64,000 bases of DNA from positions 3,906,001-3,970,000 of the forward strand of contig NZ_CP048882.1 in the NCBI RefSeq assembly GCF_015910445.1, given 5' to 3'. Made by a program: the position numbers and the translations under genes. This document shows, in pieces, positions 16,671 to 23,621 of this stretch (positions within the stretch are counted from its first letter, which is position 1; each line of letters starts with the position of its first letter). The notes under the pieces are model-generated. The model saw only the letters and a program-made list of their open reading frames with translations. It was not told where the DNA came from and made no database searches. Source of the DNA: Streptomyces bathyalis. Its GTDB lineage: Bacteria > Actinomycetota > Actinomycetes > Streptomycetales > Streptomycetaceae.

Positions 16671-17653
16671 GCTGCCCCTCTCTCCGGTCTGTCCCGTCTC
16701 TCCGGTCGCTCCAGCCAGGCGCGGGCGGTACTGGGCGGTCGGGGTTCCTCCCGCAGAACTGCGGCGGCGCTGCGCGACGGCGTCTCGGTCACCCACACCT
16801 CGGAGCTGCCGAACAGGCCCCTTCCGGCCCTGCCGGACAGCGACTGCCCCAGCTCGCCGGCGAGGTCCTCCCGGTCGGGGGGAGGGAACCGGGACGCCAA
16901 GTCCCGGGAAACGGCGGTCACATCGTCGTCCGTCTCGATCCGGCGCAGCGCCCGGGTCAGCGACCGCGCGACCGGAGGCGTCAGGGACGTGGGCACCGCC
17001 AGGACCGGCGACAGGTACATCGGGTAGCGCTCGGTCATCCGCGACAGGCCCCAGGGCCCGACGTTGCTGCGGGTGACCCGGTACACCACGTAGTCCGCGA
17101 GATGCCGGAGGTCGTTCAGGCTGGGCAGCTTGCTCTTGCCGAAGGCCGCCGGGGTCTTCTCCAGCTGCACCCAGGTGCCCTGCGTCGTGCGGCCGTGCAG
17201 CTTCTCCCGTACGACCTGGCCGCGCATCCCGATGTCGGGATAGCGCTCCTTGTCGATGTCCCGGTGGTGGCTGGAGAGCCGTGCCCGACTGCCCTTGGCG
17301 GACCGCCAGTCCTCGTACAGCTGCGGATCGTCCACCAGCACGTGGCCGCCGCACAGTACGTCGTGCAGCTGCGGCACCTGCAGCCCGTTCCGCTCCAGGT
17401 CGGCGAGGATCGTCGCCTCATCCGGGCTGAGGCGGCCGACGGCCGACACGAGCCCCTTCCGGTACGCCCCTGCCCGAGCGGTGATCTCGATCATGAGCCG
17501 GACCCTGCGGCGCTGCTCCTCGGGCTGCGGGGTCCTGCCGGACTCGGAAGCCGCCTTGCCGGACTGCCCGGCCGGCGAGGAAGTGGCCGATGTGTGCTTG
17601 CGCTTCACCCGGCCAGTACAGCACCGGCGGCCGCGCAGCGCGCGTGCTCGCAT
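16667..17653 (-). CDS. Unrecognised protein with HGRT/NVGPWG core, first gene of a coupled pair
   Basis: Up to 328 residues, with an Arg/Ser-rich N-terminal 45 residues that may be partly untranslated (a GTG at 17608 is an alternative start). The middle is strikingly motif-like: VVREKLHGRTTQGTWVQLEK, then LRHLADYVVYRVTRSNVGPW, then GLSRMTERYPMYLSP. Paired His, Arg, Trp and Glu residues give it an enzyme- or toxin-like appearance. The C-terminus is Arg/Pro-rich and disordered. I cannot name a family. The 4-base ATGA overlap with the next gene implies stoichiometric partners. It could be a secretion- or conflict-related module, but no secretion genes are nearby. Confidence 0.55.
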   Translation of the reverse strand: MRARALRGRRCCTGRVKRKHTSATSSPAGQSGKAASESGRTPQPEEQRRRVRLMIEITARAGAYRKGLVSAVGRLSPDEATILADLERNGLQVPQLHDVLCGGHVLVDDPQLYEDWRSAKGSRARLSSHHRDIDKERYPDIGMRGQVVREKLHGRTTQGTWVQLEKTPAAFGKSKLPSLNDLRHLADYVVYRVTRSNVGPWGLSRMTERYPMYLSPVLAVPTSLTPPVARSLTRALRRIETDDDVTAVSRDLASRFPPPDREDLAGELGQSLSGRAGRGLFGSSEVWVTETPSRSAAAVLREEPRPPSTARAWLERPERRDRPERGAA

Positions 17654-17829
17654 CGCCGCCCGGTAACGCTCTGGCCTGGCACTTTCGTTTCGGAGTGCCG
17701 CGCTGGGCTCAAGGGTTCAACGGCGGCGCGCTGCTGCAGACGGGTGATGCCCGGCTCCCGGACGCCCCGGGCGGTGACGGCTCCTCTTCGCCGGACCTCA
17801 TTCGGCCCAGCAGGGCCGGTCCGGCGCCC

Positions 17830-18699
17830 TCACCACCTGACGGCCGTGAAGTCGACGGGACGGGGACGCAGCCGCCCCGTCCGTTCCGCCAGGGCCTGCA
17901 ACCGGCGGGACATCTCATCCGCGGGGAGCCGGCGCCGGTCGCCGTGCCCGGGGAGGACCCACTCGAACCGCACCTGTCCGGCGGCCCTGGTCAGCGAGGC
18001 GGCCAGCTCCTCGATGGAGTACCAGGTCACGCTCTCCGCCACCTCCAGATCGCCGGTCGAGCGCGACCAGTAGAAGCTGTCGCCGCTGAAGCAGTACCGG
18101 TCGTCCGCGAGGTAGAGCACGCTGCCCTCGGTGTGCCCGGGCAGCGGAAGGGCGGTGACCCCCTCGCCGATCTCCACGGGCTCGACGCCCCGGATCACCC
18201 GGTCCGCGTCCGGAGCCGCGGCGAGGTCACCCTCGTGGATCCACAGCCTGGCTCCGAAGTGATCGGCATAGCGGCGGCCGTGCGCGGCGTGGTCGCGATG
18301 GGTGAGCAGCACATCGGTGACGCGGCCCGACTTCGCGTAACGACCGGCCAGTTCGGCGCTCCAGCGCGGGGTGTCGACCATCATCACCGCGCCGGATGCG
18401 CGCACGAGCAGGTACGAGTTGGCGCCCGCGGTCCGGCCGGAGTTGTGCCCGCAGATCAGCACCTTGTCGTCGAGAGCCATCGGGAACGGGTCGAGCGCAT
18501 CGTCGGGCCGACCCGACACGGGACGGATCGAGCGGGTGGGGCACGCGAACGCGGCGGCGTGCAATCGCCGCAACTCCCCTTCGTCGCGCGGCGGGCGCAG
18601 GATCTCGGACTTCCCGGCTCTCTCATCGACGAGTCCGGGCGCGAACTGGCGGGCGGCGTCGCAGTTGGTGCAGCGGTCGTCCACGTACCAGCCGTCCAT
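17830..18699 (-). CDS. MBL-fold metallohydrolase with ferredoxin-like N-terminus
   Basis: A 289-residue cytoplasmic protein. Residues 1-60 contain YVDDRCTNCDAARQFAP and AAFACPTRSI, a reduced ferredoxin-like Cys pattern too short for a full 4Fe-4S domain. Residues about 75-265 form a metallo-beta-lactamase fold with LLTHRDHAAHG, PLPGHTEGSVLYL, FSGDSFYW and WVLPGHGD, supplying the metal-binding His/Asp ligands. Related ferredoxin-MBL proteins are widespread in actinomycetes with unknown substrates. The ATG follows GGAAGGGGACC. It stands alone. Confidence 0.8.
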   Translation of the reverse strand: MDGWYVDDRCTNCDAARQFAPGLVDERAGKSEILRPPRDEGELRRLHAAAFACPTRSIRPVSGRPDDALDPFPMALDDKVLICGHNSGRTAGANSYLLVRASGAVMMVDTPRWSAELAGRYAKSGRVTDVLLTHRDHAAHGRRYADHFGARLWIHEGDLAAAPDADRVIRGVEPVEIGEGVTALPLPGHTEGSVLYLADDRYCFSGDSFYWSRSTGDLEVAESVTWYSIEELAASLTRAAGQVRFEWVLPGHGDRRRLPADEMSRRLQALAERTGRLRPRPVDFTAVRW

Positions 18700-18885
18700 G
18701 ACAGGTCCCCTTCCCTCTGGAGAACTCCCCGGTCCACGGGCGTTCCGTTCAGGGATAACCCGCTCGCGGACGGAACCGGAAGGCCCTGCCGATCTTGTAT
18801 TCCCGACCGGGGTTCTATCTCCGTCCCGCCGGGCGATCCCCCTTTGCCGGCTGAGGCGCAGGCTGTCCCCGTACGTCCGGCGGCC

Positions 18886-19329
18886 TCAAGAACCCTTCGT
18901 CCTTTCGGGCTTCGCGGGCACGCACAGCCATGCGAGCCCGGCGGCGATCAGGTAGGCGAGGGCGCCGATGGCCATGCTGGTGCGCAGCCCGCAGCCCGCA
19001 GCCCGCAGCCCGCAGCCCGCAGCCCGCAGCCCGCTGCCCGCACCGGTGGCCGTGGCGAGGAGGCTGCCGCTCAGCGCCACGCCGGTGGCGCTGCCGATCT
19101 GGCGGGCGGTGTTGAACAGGCCGGAGGCGGCGCCCGAGTACTCCGGCGGTGCGGCGCCCATCACCGACGCGGTCGAGCCGGTGAGCGCGAACGACGTTCC
19201 GAACCCGGCGGCCATCATCGGAGCCACCAGCAGGGGGTACGCGGGATCGGTTCCCGCGGCGGCCCGACGCGGTGGACGCGGGCGTGCAGGCCGGACGAGC
19301 GCCGGGGGCGCGCCGGAGAGTGGCGACAC
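18886..19329 (-). pseudogene. 3' remnant of an MFS (DHA2-like) transporter
   Basis: The frame encodes only the last membrane segments of a drug:H+ antiporter: LLVAPMMAAGFGTSF, the conserved AASGLFNTARQIGSATGVAL, and a final helix ending AAGLAWLCVPAKPE. A functional DHA2 protein would be about 450-500 residues. Roughly 130 remain, and the upstream homology fades near 19255, where a hairpin and the snapalysin gene begin. Between the last helices a heptanucleotide repeat inserts low-complexity Gly-Cys-Leu-Arg-Ala residues. There is no ribosome site or plausible start. It is read as a decayed gene. Confidence 0.8.
18984..19039. repeat. Tandem heptanucleotide repeat (GCAGCCC)x8
   Basis: Seven exact copies of GCAGCCC are followed by one variant, GCTGCCC. 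The unit is not a multiple of three, so any copy-number change shifts the reading frame of the MFS remnant in which it sits. Three units (21 bases) encode a repeating heptapeptide. Confidence 0.95.
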
Positions 19330-19334
19330 AACGC

Positions 19335-19379
19335 GAGGCCGCGGTGAACCGCGGGACGAGCGCGGTCCACCGCGGCCTC
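19335..19379 (-). terminator. Long hairpin downstream of snapalysin
   Basis: Perfect 12-bp arms, GAGGCCGCGGTG (19335-19346) and CACCGCGGCCTC (19368-19379), have a further CCGCG/CGCGG pairing inside the loop. It lies 21 bp past the snapalysin stop. On the minus strand GCGTTGTG follows, a weak T-run. It probably terminates that gene. Confidence 0.6.
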
Positions 19380-19399
19380 GGCAGCTGGTGCTCGGCCGG

Positions 19400-19960
19400 T
19401 CAGTCCTGGAAGACCAGGGTGCCCTGCCGGTCGGCCGCCCCGGCCGCGCCGCTGCCGAAGTTGTCCTCGACCTCGGCCTTCTCCGCGGCGTCGGGGTTGG
19501 GGTTGGTGCACGAGACCCCGGCGCTGGACCCGGACATCAGGCTGGAGCACGGACCCGGCTTCATGTCGGGCAGGCCGAGGATGTGCCCGAGTTCGTGCGA
19601 CGCGATGCGCGTGGTGTCGTAGCCCTGCTGCACCGCCTCACGGCCGAAGTAGACAGTGCCGTTGCCGAGGCTGGTGGTGACGGCGCGCGGCCAGCCGTCG
19701 TCGGCGACGATCCGCACATTGGCCTGCTCGCCGCTCCCGGCCTTCTCGAGACGGACGGATGTGACGCTCTCGTTCCACACCTGCACGCCGGCGTCCACCG
19801 CGTCGGCGAACTCGGCGGACCCGCTGGAGTCGTAGGTGAGGACCCTCGGTGCGGCGGCGCGGGGGGAATCCGCCGGGGCGGCCACCGCCTGGCCGCCCAG
19901 CAGTGCGACAAGCGTCAGCGTCCCGGCGAGGGTCGCTCTGACGACATTTCGGACCAACAC
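19400..19960 (-). CDS. snpA: Snapalysin-like secreted zinc protease (peptidase family M7)
   Basis: A 186-residue precursor. A Sec signal peptide (about residues 1-28, ending VAAPA) and a short propeptide precede the mature enzyme. The zinc motif is HELGHILGLPD, with the family's Asp as third ligand, followed by a CSSLMSGSSAG Met-turn and a Cys pair, as in Streptomyces small neutral protease. The GTG start at 19960 is chosen because AGGAGG lies five bases before it. Snapalysin genes usually face a LysR-type activator. Here the divergent neighbour is a nucleoside deaminase, and no LysR gene is in the window. The enzyme cleaves proteins outside the cell. Confidence 0.9.
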   Translation of the reverse strand: MLVRNVVRATLAGTLTLVALLGGQAVAAPADSPRAAAPRVLTYDSSGSAEFADAVDAGVQVWNESVTSVRLEKAGSGEQANVRIVADDGWPRAVTTSLGNGTVYFGREAVQQGYDTTRIASHELGHILGLPDMKPGPCSSLMSGSSAGVSCTNPNPDAAEKAEVEDNFGSGAAGAADRQGTLVFQD

Positions 19961-20135
19961 ATCAGCCTCCTGGTGGGGGACAGAGCTCAGATGTTGGCGT
20001 GAACATGCCCTCATACGGCGCGGCGGACTCCTGTGGAAAACAAAGCGGCTGATTATCGAGCAGGCCCCAATTCGGGTGCGCCGGGACGGCCTGGGGCCTA
20101 GCATCCGCGGACGATCGCACTCTGGGGGCATCACG

Positions 20136-20612
20136 ATGGATGACGTCGATCTGCGGCACCTGCGCCGCTGCGTGGAACTGGCGAGCGAGGCCCTGGAGGC
20201 GGGCGACGAGCCGTTCGGCTCCGTACTCGCCGCTGCGGACGGAACGGCCCTGGCCGAGGACCGTAACCGCGTGGCCCTCGGCGACCGGACCCGCCACCCG
20301 GAGTTCGAACTGGCGCGCTGGGCCGTCGCCAACATGACTCCCGGCGAACGGGCGGCGGCGACCGTCTTCACCTCGGGCGAGCACTGCCCGATGTGCGCCG
20401 CCGCGCACGGCTGGGTCGGGCTGGGCCGCATCGTCTACGCGAGTTCTTCGGAGCAACTCGCGGCGTGGCTGGCCGAATTGGGAGTTCCCGCGCCTCCTGT
20501 ACGGACCCTCCCGATCCAGGAGGTCGTCCCGGGAGCAGTGGTGGAGGGCCCGGTCCCGGGCCTGGACGATCAGGTCCGCGACCTGCACCGCCGCCTCCAC
20601 GGCACATCCTGA
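20136..20612 (+). CDS. Nucleoside/nucleobase deaminase, CMP-dCMP deaminase fold
   Basis: A 158-residue cytoplasmic enzyme. The zinc site is HPEFELARWA (His ligand, catalytic Glu) and HCPMCAAAH (two Cys ligands), the cytidine/guanine deaminase pattern. The usual PCxxC is HCPMC here and the usual HAE is HPE, variants found in a Streptomyces subfamily. An early GDEPFGSVLAAADG is the substrate-side loop. Guanine- or adenosine-type substrates are possible. A GGGGG ribosome site precedes the ATG. It is divergent from snapalysin. Confidence 0.8.
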   Translation: MDDVDLRHLRRCVELASEALEAGDEPFGSVLAAADGTALAEDRNRVALGDRTRHPEFELARWAVANMTPGERAAATVFTSGEHCPMCAAAHGWVGLGRIVYASSSEQLAAWLAELGVPAPPVRTLPIQEVVPGAVVEGPVPGLDDQVRDLHRRLHGTS

Positions 20613-20719
20613 CAACGGGACGCGGTCCCGGCCCGGTTCGGCGTGGTCATGGGGCGTTGACCTGGCCGAGCGGCTTCAACGCCGGGCGGTACGGGGGCAG
20701 TTGCCACCGTGCTTTCTAG

Positions 20720-20889
20720 GCCCTGTCTGACAAATAGCGTGGTACGTCCGTCAGGACGTGGGTTGCGGTGTCTGGTGCGTGCGGTCGCAAGGCGGAGGAG
20801 GAGAGCGCAGCGGGCTGCGCCGACGAACGACAACGCAGCGAACGTGCGTGCCAGACACCGCAACCCAGACGGGATTTGTCAGACAGGGC
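20720..20889. mobile_element. 170-bp MITE with 16-bp terminal inverted repeats
   Basis: The ends GCCCTGTCTGACAAAT (20720-20735) and ATTTGTCAGACAGGGC (20874-20889) are perfect inverted repeats. CTAG flanks both sides (20716-20719 and 20890-20893), matching the 4-bp YTAR target duplication of IS5-group elements. A second internal inverted pair, GGGTTGCGGTGTCTGG, means most of the element could fold. No reading frame for a transposase exists, so it would need an IS5-type enzyme from elsewhere. Confidence 0.85.
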
Positions 20890-20893
20890 CTAG

Positions 20894-21949
20894 GTGTATT
20901 GATCACGAGCGTTGTTGACGTTCGTGGGTCTTGATCATGGCGAAGACCTCCGGTGTGGTGGAGGTGTCTAGGCTTCACCGCACAACGGAGGTCTTCGTGT
21001 CCCACCGTAATGCCCGGCTGACCGTGCACGGCAGGCGGTTGCTGGTCGAACGTGTCCGCTCGGGGTTTCCGGTAGCGCATGTGGCTGCCCAGATGGGCGT
21101 TTCTCGCACCACCGCACACAAGTGGATGCGGCGATTCGCTGCAGAAGGCGATACCGGTCTGGCCGATCGTTCCAGCCGCCCGCACCGGCTGCCGAACCGC
21201 ACTCCGCCGGACGTGGAGATGCGCGTTTGCGTTCTTCGCACCGAACACAAACTCGGGCCGGCCCGGATCGGACCGATCCTGGGCCTGCCGCCCTCCACGG
21301 TCCACCGTGTCCTGACCCGCAACCGGCTGAACCGTCTGTGCTTCCTTGACCGGCCCACCGGCCAAGTCATCCGCCGCTACGAACGTGACCGACCCGGCGA
21401 ACTCCTCCACGTCGATGTGAAGAAACTCGGCCGTATCCCCGACGGGGGAGGCCACAAAGTCCTCGGTCGCCAAGCTTCCCGTGCGACCAAGACCGGAGTC
21501 GGCTACGACTACATCCACTCCGCCGTCGATGATCACACTCGCCTCGCCTACAGCGAGATCCACCCCGATGAGAAGGCCACCACCTGCGCCGACTTCCTGC
21601 GCCGAGCAGCAGTCCACTTCGCCCGCCTGGGCATCGACCGCATCGAACGCGTCATCACCGACAACGCCTTCGCCTACCGCCACAGCACCGCCTGGAAGCA
21701 AGCCCTCAGCCATCTGGGCGCCACCGGCAAACGCACCCGCCCCTACCGGCCGCAGACCAACGGGAAAGTAGAGCGCTTCAACCGCACCCTGCTCGACGAA
21801 TGGGCCTACCTGCGGCCCTACACCAGCAACGCCCAACGCACCGCAGCCCTGACAGACTTCCTCCATAGCTACAACTACCACCGCTGCCACACCGCTCTCG
21901 GAGGCAAGCCACCCATCAGCCGCGTGAACAACGCATCAGGTCAATACAC
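20894..21949 (+). mobile_element. IS481-family insertion sequence, 1,056 bp
   Basis: The ends GTGTATTGATC and, read inward from the right, GTGTATTGACC begin imperfect inverted repeats that continue with GCGTTGTT and ACG. The element is flanked by CTAG at 20890-20893 and 21950-21953, a 4-bp target duplication. The left CTAG is shared with the right side of the adjoining MITE. One full-length transposase gene is inside, so the element may be active. Confidence 0.9.
20941..20997 (+). promoter_or_regulatory. Hairpin burying the transposase ribosome binding site
   Basis: CGAAGACCTCCG (20941-20952) pairs perfectly with CGGAGGTCTTCG (20986-20997). The right arm contains the GGAGG ribosome site and the first base of the GTG start. 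An RNA reading in from outside the element would fold and block initiation, as is known for IS10 and IS50. Confidence 0.6.
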
Positions 21950-21953
21950 CTAG
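20997..21953 (+). CDS. IS481-family transposase
   Basis: A 318-residue DDE transposase. The N-terminus has an HTH (GFPVAHVAAQMGVSRTTAHK) and a second winged segment. The rve-type catalytic core shows HVDVKKLGRIPD (first Asp), VITDNAFAYR (second Asp) and TRPYRPQTNGKVERFNRTL (Glu). The GTG at 20997 is chosen for its perfect GGAGG six bases upstream. Upstream in-frame ATG/TTG codons lack one. The stop TAG at 21951-21953 falls in the CTAG target copy, outside the element proper. Confidence 0.9.
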   Translation: MSHRNARLTVHGRRLLVERVRSGFPVAHVAAQMGVSRTTAHKWMRRFAAEGDTGLADRSSRPHRLPNRTPPDVEMRVCVLRTEHKLGPARIGPILGLPPSTVHRVLTRNRLNRLCFLDRPTGQVIRRYERDRPGELLHVDVKKLGRIPDGGGHKVLGRQASRATKTGVGYDYIHSAVDDHTRLAYSEIHPDEKATTCADFLRRAAVHFARLGIDRIERVITDNAFAYRHSTAWKQALSHLGATGKRTRPYRPQTNGKVERFNRTLLDEWAYLRPYTSNAQRTAALTDFLHSYNYHRCHTALGGKPPISRVNNASGQYT

Positions 21954-22531
21954 GGCCCGTCCGGTGAGTTGCGTTTCCGGCGTGCCCGGTGCTGGGCGAC
22001 GTTGTGGCGGTTGCCGCAGATCTGGGGGCTGCAGTAACGGCGGCGTCCGGCGCGGCTGGTATCCACGAACACCCCCGCGCACTCGGGCGCCGCGCAGTCC
22101 CGGAACCGGTCGTGGCCCAGGGCGTGGAGCGAGCCGAGCAGCCCGGCGCCCGTAAGGACCGCCAGTTCGTCGGCGACGCTCGCCTCGGGTGCGGTGCCGA
22201 CAACCCAGCGCCAACCGTCCGCATCCGGCACCAAGAGGGGTCCCCGGCCGGCGCGTTGGACCAGCGTGTTGGCCCGCTCGACCGCCTCCCGCTCGGTGGG
22301 TGCCGCCAGGGCCGCGCGCACCTCCTCGCGCAGCGCGTGCACCTGGGCGAGATCGCGTCGGGTGATCCGGCGGGTGTCCGCGGACTCGACAGCGTGCTCG
22401 GCGAGGAAGCGCGCCAGCGCGGCGGGGTCACCCAGCGTCTCGCTGGTCCGCAGGCGGATCGCGGGTGAGCTGTTCGCCATGGCAGTGGCCACACCCGCAC
22501 CCACCGTGTAATCGGAAAAATAGATCTGCAC
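21950..22531 (-). CDS. CGNR zinc-finger transcriptional regulator
   Basis: A 193-residue regulator. The N-terminal ABATE domain has YTVGAGVATAMANSSPAIRL and a helical middle. The C-terminal zinc finger has CAAPECAGVFVD, YCSPQICGNRHNVAQHRARR, with the four Cys and the CGNR motif. Such regulators often control a neighbouring alpha/beta hydrolase, and one is encoded divergently 87 bp away. GGGAGG precedes the ATG. The last codons read into an inverted-repeat end, and the TAG stop lies in the CTAG copy left by the IS, so the native C-terminus may have been altered. Confidence 0.85.
   Translation of the reverse strand: MQIYFSDYTVGAGVATAMANSSPAIRLRTSETLGDPAALARFLAEHAVESADTRRITRRDLAQVHALREEVRAALAAPTEREAVERANTLVQRAGRGPLLVPDADGWRWVVGTAPEASVADELAVLTGAGLLGSLHALGHDRFRDCAAPECAGVFVDTSRAGRRRYCSPQICGNRHNVAQHRARRKRNSPDGP
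21953..21974. repeat. Left 22-bp inverted repeat of a putative cassette
   Basis: The sequence begins GGGCCCGTCCGGTGAGTT and matches, inverted, 20 of 22 bases at 23565-23586. Together the two repeats bracket the CGNR regulator and hydrolase genes (1,634 bp). Confidence 0.75.
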
Positions 22532-22552
22532 GCCTTACCTCCCGCTGCCGCA

Positions 22553-22563
22553 ACGGTTACCGT
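22553..22563. promoter_or_regulatory. Palindrome in the CGNR-hydrolase divergent promoter region
   Basis: ACGGT-T-ACCGT lies in the 87-bp gap between the two divergent genes and is a plausible CGNR operator. The surrounding bases are relatively AT-rich. Confidence 0.35.
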
Positions 22564-22618
22564 AGCCGATGTAAGCGGAGAAAGAAGACTTTACCTCTTA
22601 GTTCGGAGGCGAGGCCGC

Positions 22619-23497
22619 ATGCCCGCGCACGCTCAGCACGACAGTCCACACGCACCTGACCACGTCCGGAGCGATGCGTACGGCGGGTGGCAACTTCCCG
22701 ACCGGATACGGGTCGAGGGCGGAGAGGTCGCCACGGGCGTCTTCGGCCACGGCCCGCCCGTCGTCCTTGTCCACGGCACGCCCGCGTGGTCCTACCTGTG
22801 GCGCAAGGTCATTCCACTGCTCGCCGAACACTGCACGGTGCACGTCTGGGACCTGCTCGGCTTCGGCGACTCACGCCCCGACTCCGGCGTCTGCCCCTCC
22901 ATCGCCCGACAGGCGGCGACCCTCACCCAACTCCTCGCCCACTGGGGGCTGACGGACCCCGCACTGGTCGGCCACGACATCGGTGGCGGCATCGTGCTCC
23001 GCGCCCACCTGCTGCACCGGACGCCCGCACGCCGCCTCGCGCTGCTGGACGCCGCCGTACTGGGACCGTGGAACACCCCGTTCACGGAGCACCAGCAGCG
23101 CCACGCGGAGGCCTACCGCACCATGCCGCACGACGCCTTCACCGACCTGGTCACCACACGCTTCCAGTCCGCCACCCACCACCCCATGCCACCCGAAGTC
23201 GTCGCCGCGTATCTGCGGCCCTGGGCGGGGACGGCCGGGCAGCACCGCTGGCTCGATCAAGTGGAGAGCGTGAGCTTCGAGGACACCAGAGAGGTCGTCG
23301 CCCAGCTGGCCGAGATCGCCGTCCCCACGCTGGTCCTGTGGGGCGAGCGCGACGAGTGGCTCAGCACCGCGACCGCCCGGCGCCTCGCCCGCGCCATCCC
23401 GGGAGCCCGCCTGGAAACGCTGTCCGCGGCGGGGCACTTCCCCGCCGAAGATGCGCCTGAAGAGACCGCCCACGCCCTGCTGCGCCTGCTGAGGTGA
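22619..23497 (+). CDS. Alpha/beta hydrolase, haloalkane dehalogenase/epoxide hydrolase-like
   Basis: A 292-residue cytoplasmic hydrolase. The oxyanion motif is HGTPAWSYLWRKV. The nucleophile elbow is VGHDIGGG, where Asp replaces the Ser of esterases, as in haloalkane dehalogenases and epoxide hydrolases. The acid is in LVLWGERDEWL and the catalytic His in SAAGHFPAEDAP. Dehalogenases usually have Asn or Trp as the first halide ligand in HGNP. Thr here weakens that reading, so epoxide or another ester-like substrate remains possible. GGAGG precedes the ATG. It is divergent from a CGNR regulator that probably controls it. Confidence 0.8.
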   Translation: MPAHAQHDSPHAPDHVRSDAYGGWQLPDRIRVEGGEVATGVFGHGPPVVLVHGTPAWSYLWRKVIPLLAEHCTVHVWDLLGFGDSRPDSGVCPSIARQAATLTQLLAHWGLTDPALVGHDIGGGIVLRAHLLHRTPARRLALLDAAVLGPWNTPFTEHQQRHAEAYRTMPHDAFTDLVTTRFQSATHHPMPPEVVAAYLRPWAGTAGQHRWLDQVESVSFEDTREVVAQLAEIAVPTLVLWGERDEWLSTATARRLARAIPGARLETLSAAGHFPAEDAPEETAHALLRLLR

Positions 23498-23564
23498 AGC
23501 GGCTCCTCGTTCGTCGAGTCACCCCGCCCCATGTCGGCCGGAAGGATCAGCACACTCAATGGTC

Positions 23565-23586
23565 ACGCGACTCACCGGACAGGCCC
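23565..23586. repeat. Right 22-bp inverted repeat of a putative cassette
   Basis: The reverse complement begins GGGCCTGTCCGGTGAGTC and differs from the left repeat at 2 of 22 positions. It lies 67 bp past the hydrolase stop and before the next gene's 3' end. Confidence 0.75.
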
Positions 23587-23621
23587 TGGTCGCGCCGGGC
23601 CTCTCCTCCGGCGGCGATCGG

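Noticed and set aside
22619..23497. Firm assignment as haloalkane dehalogenase
   Set aside because: The Asp nucleophile fits, but the HGTP motif lacks the Asn halide ligand and the second Trp ligand cannot be placed with confidence.
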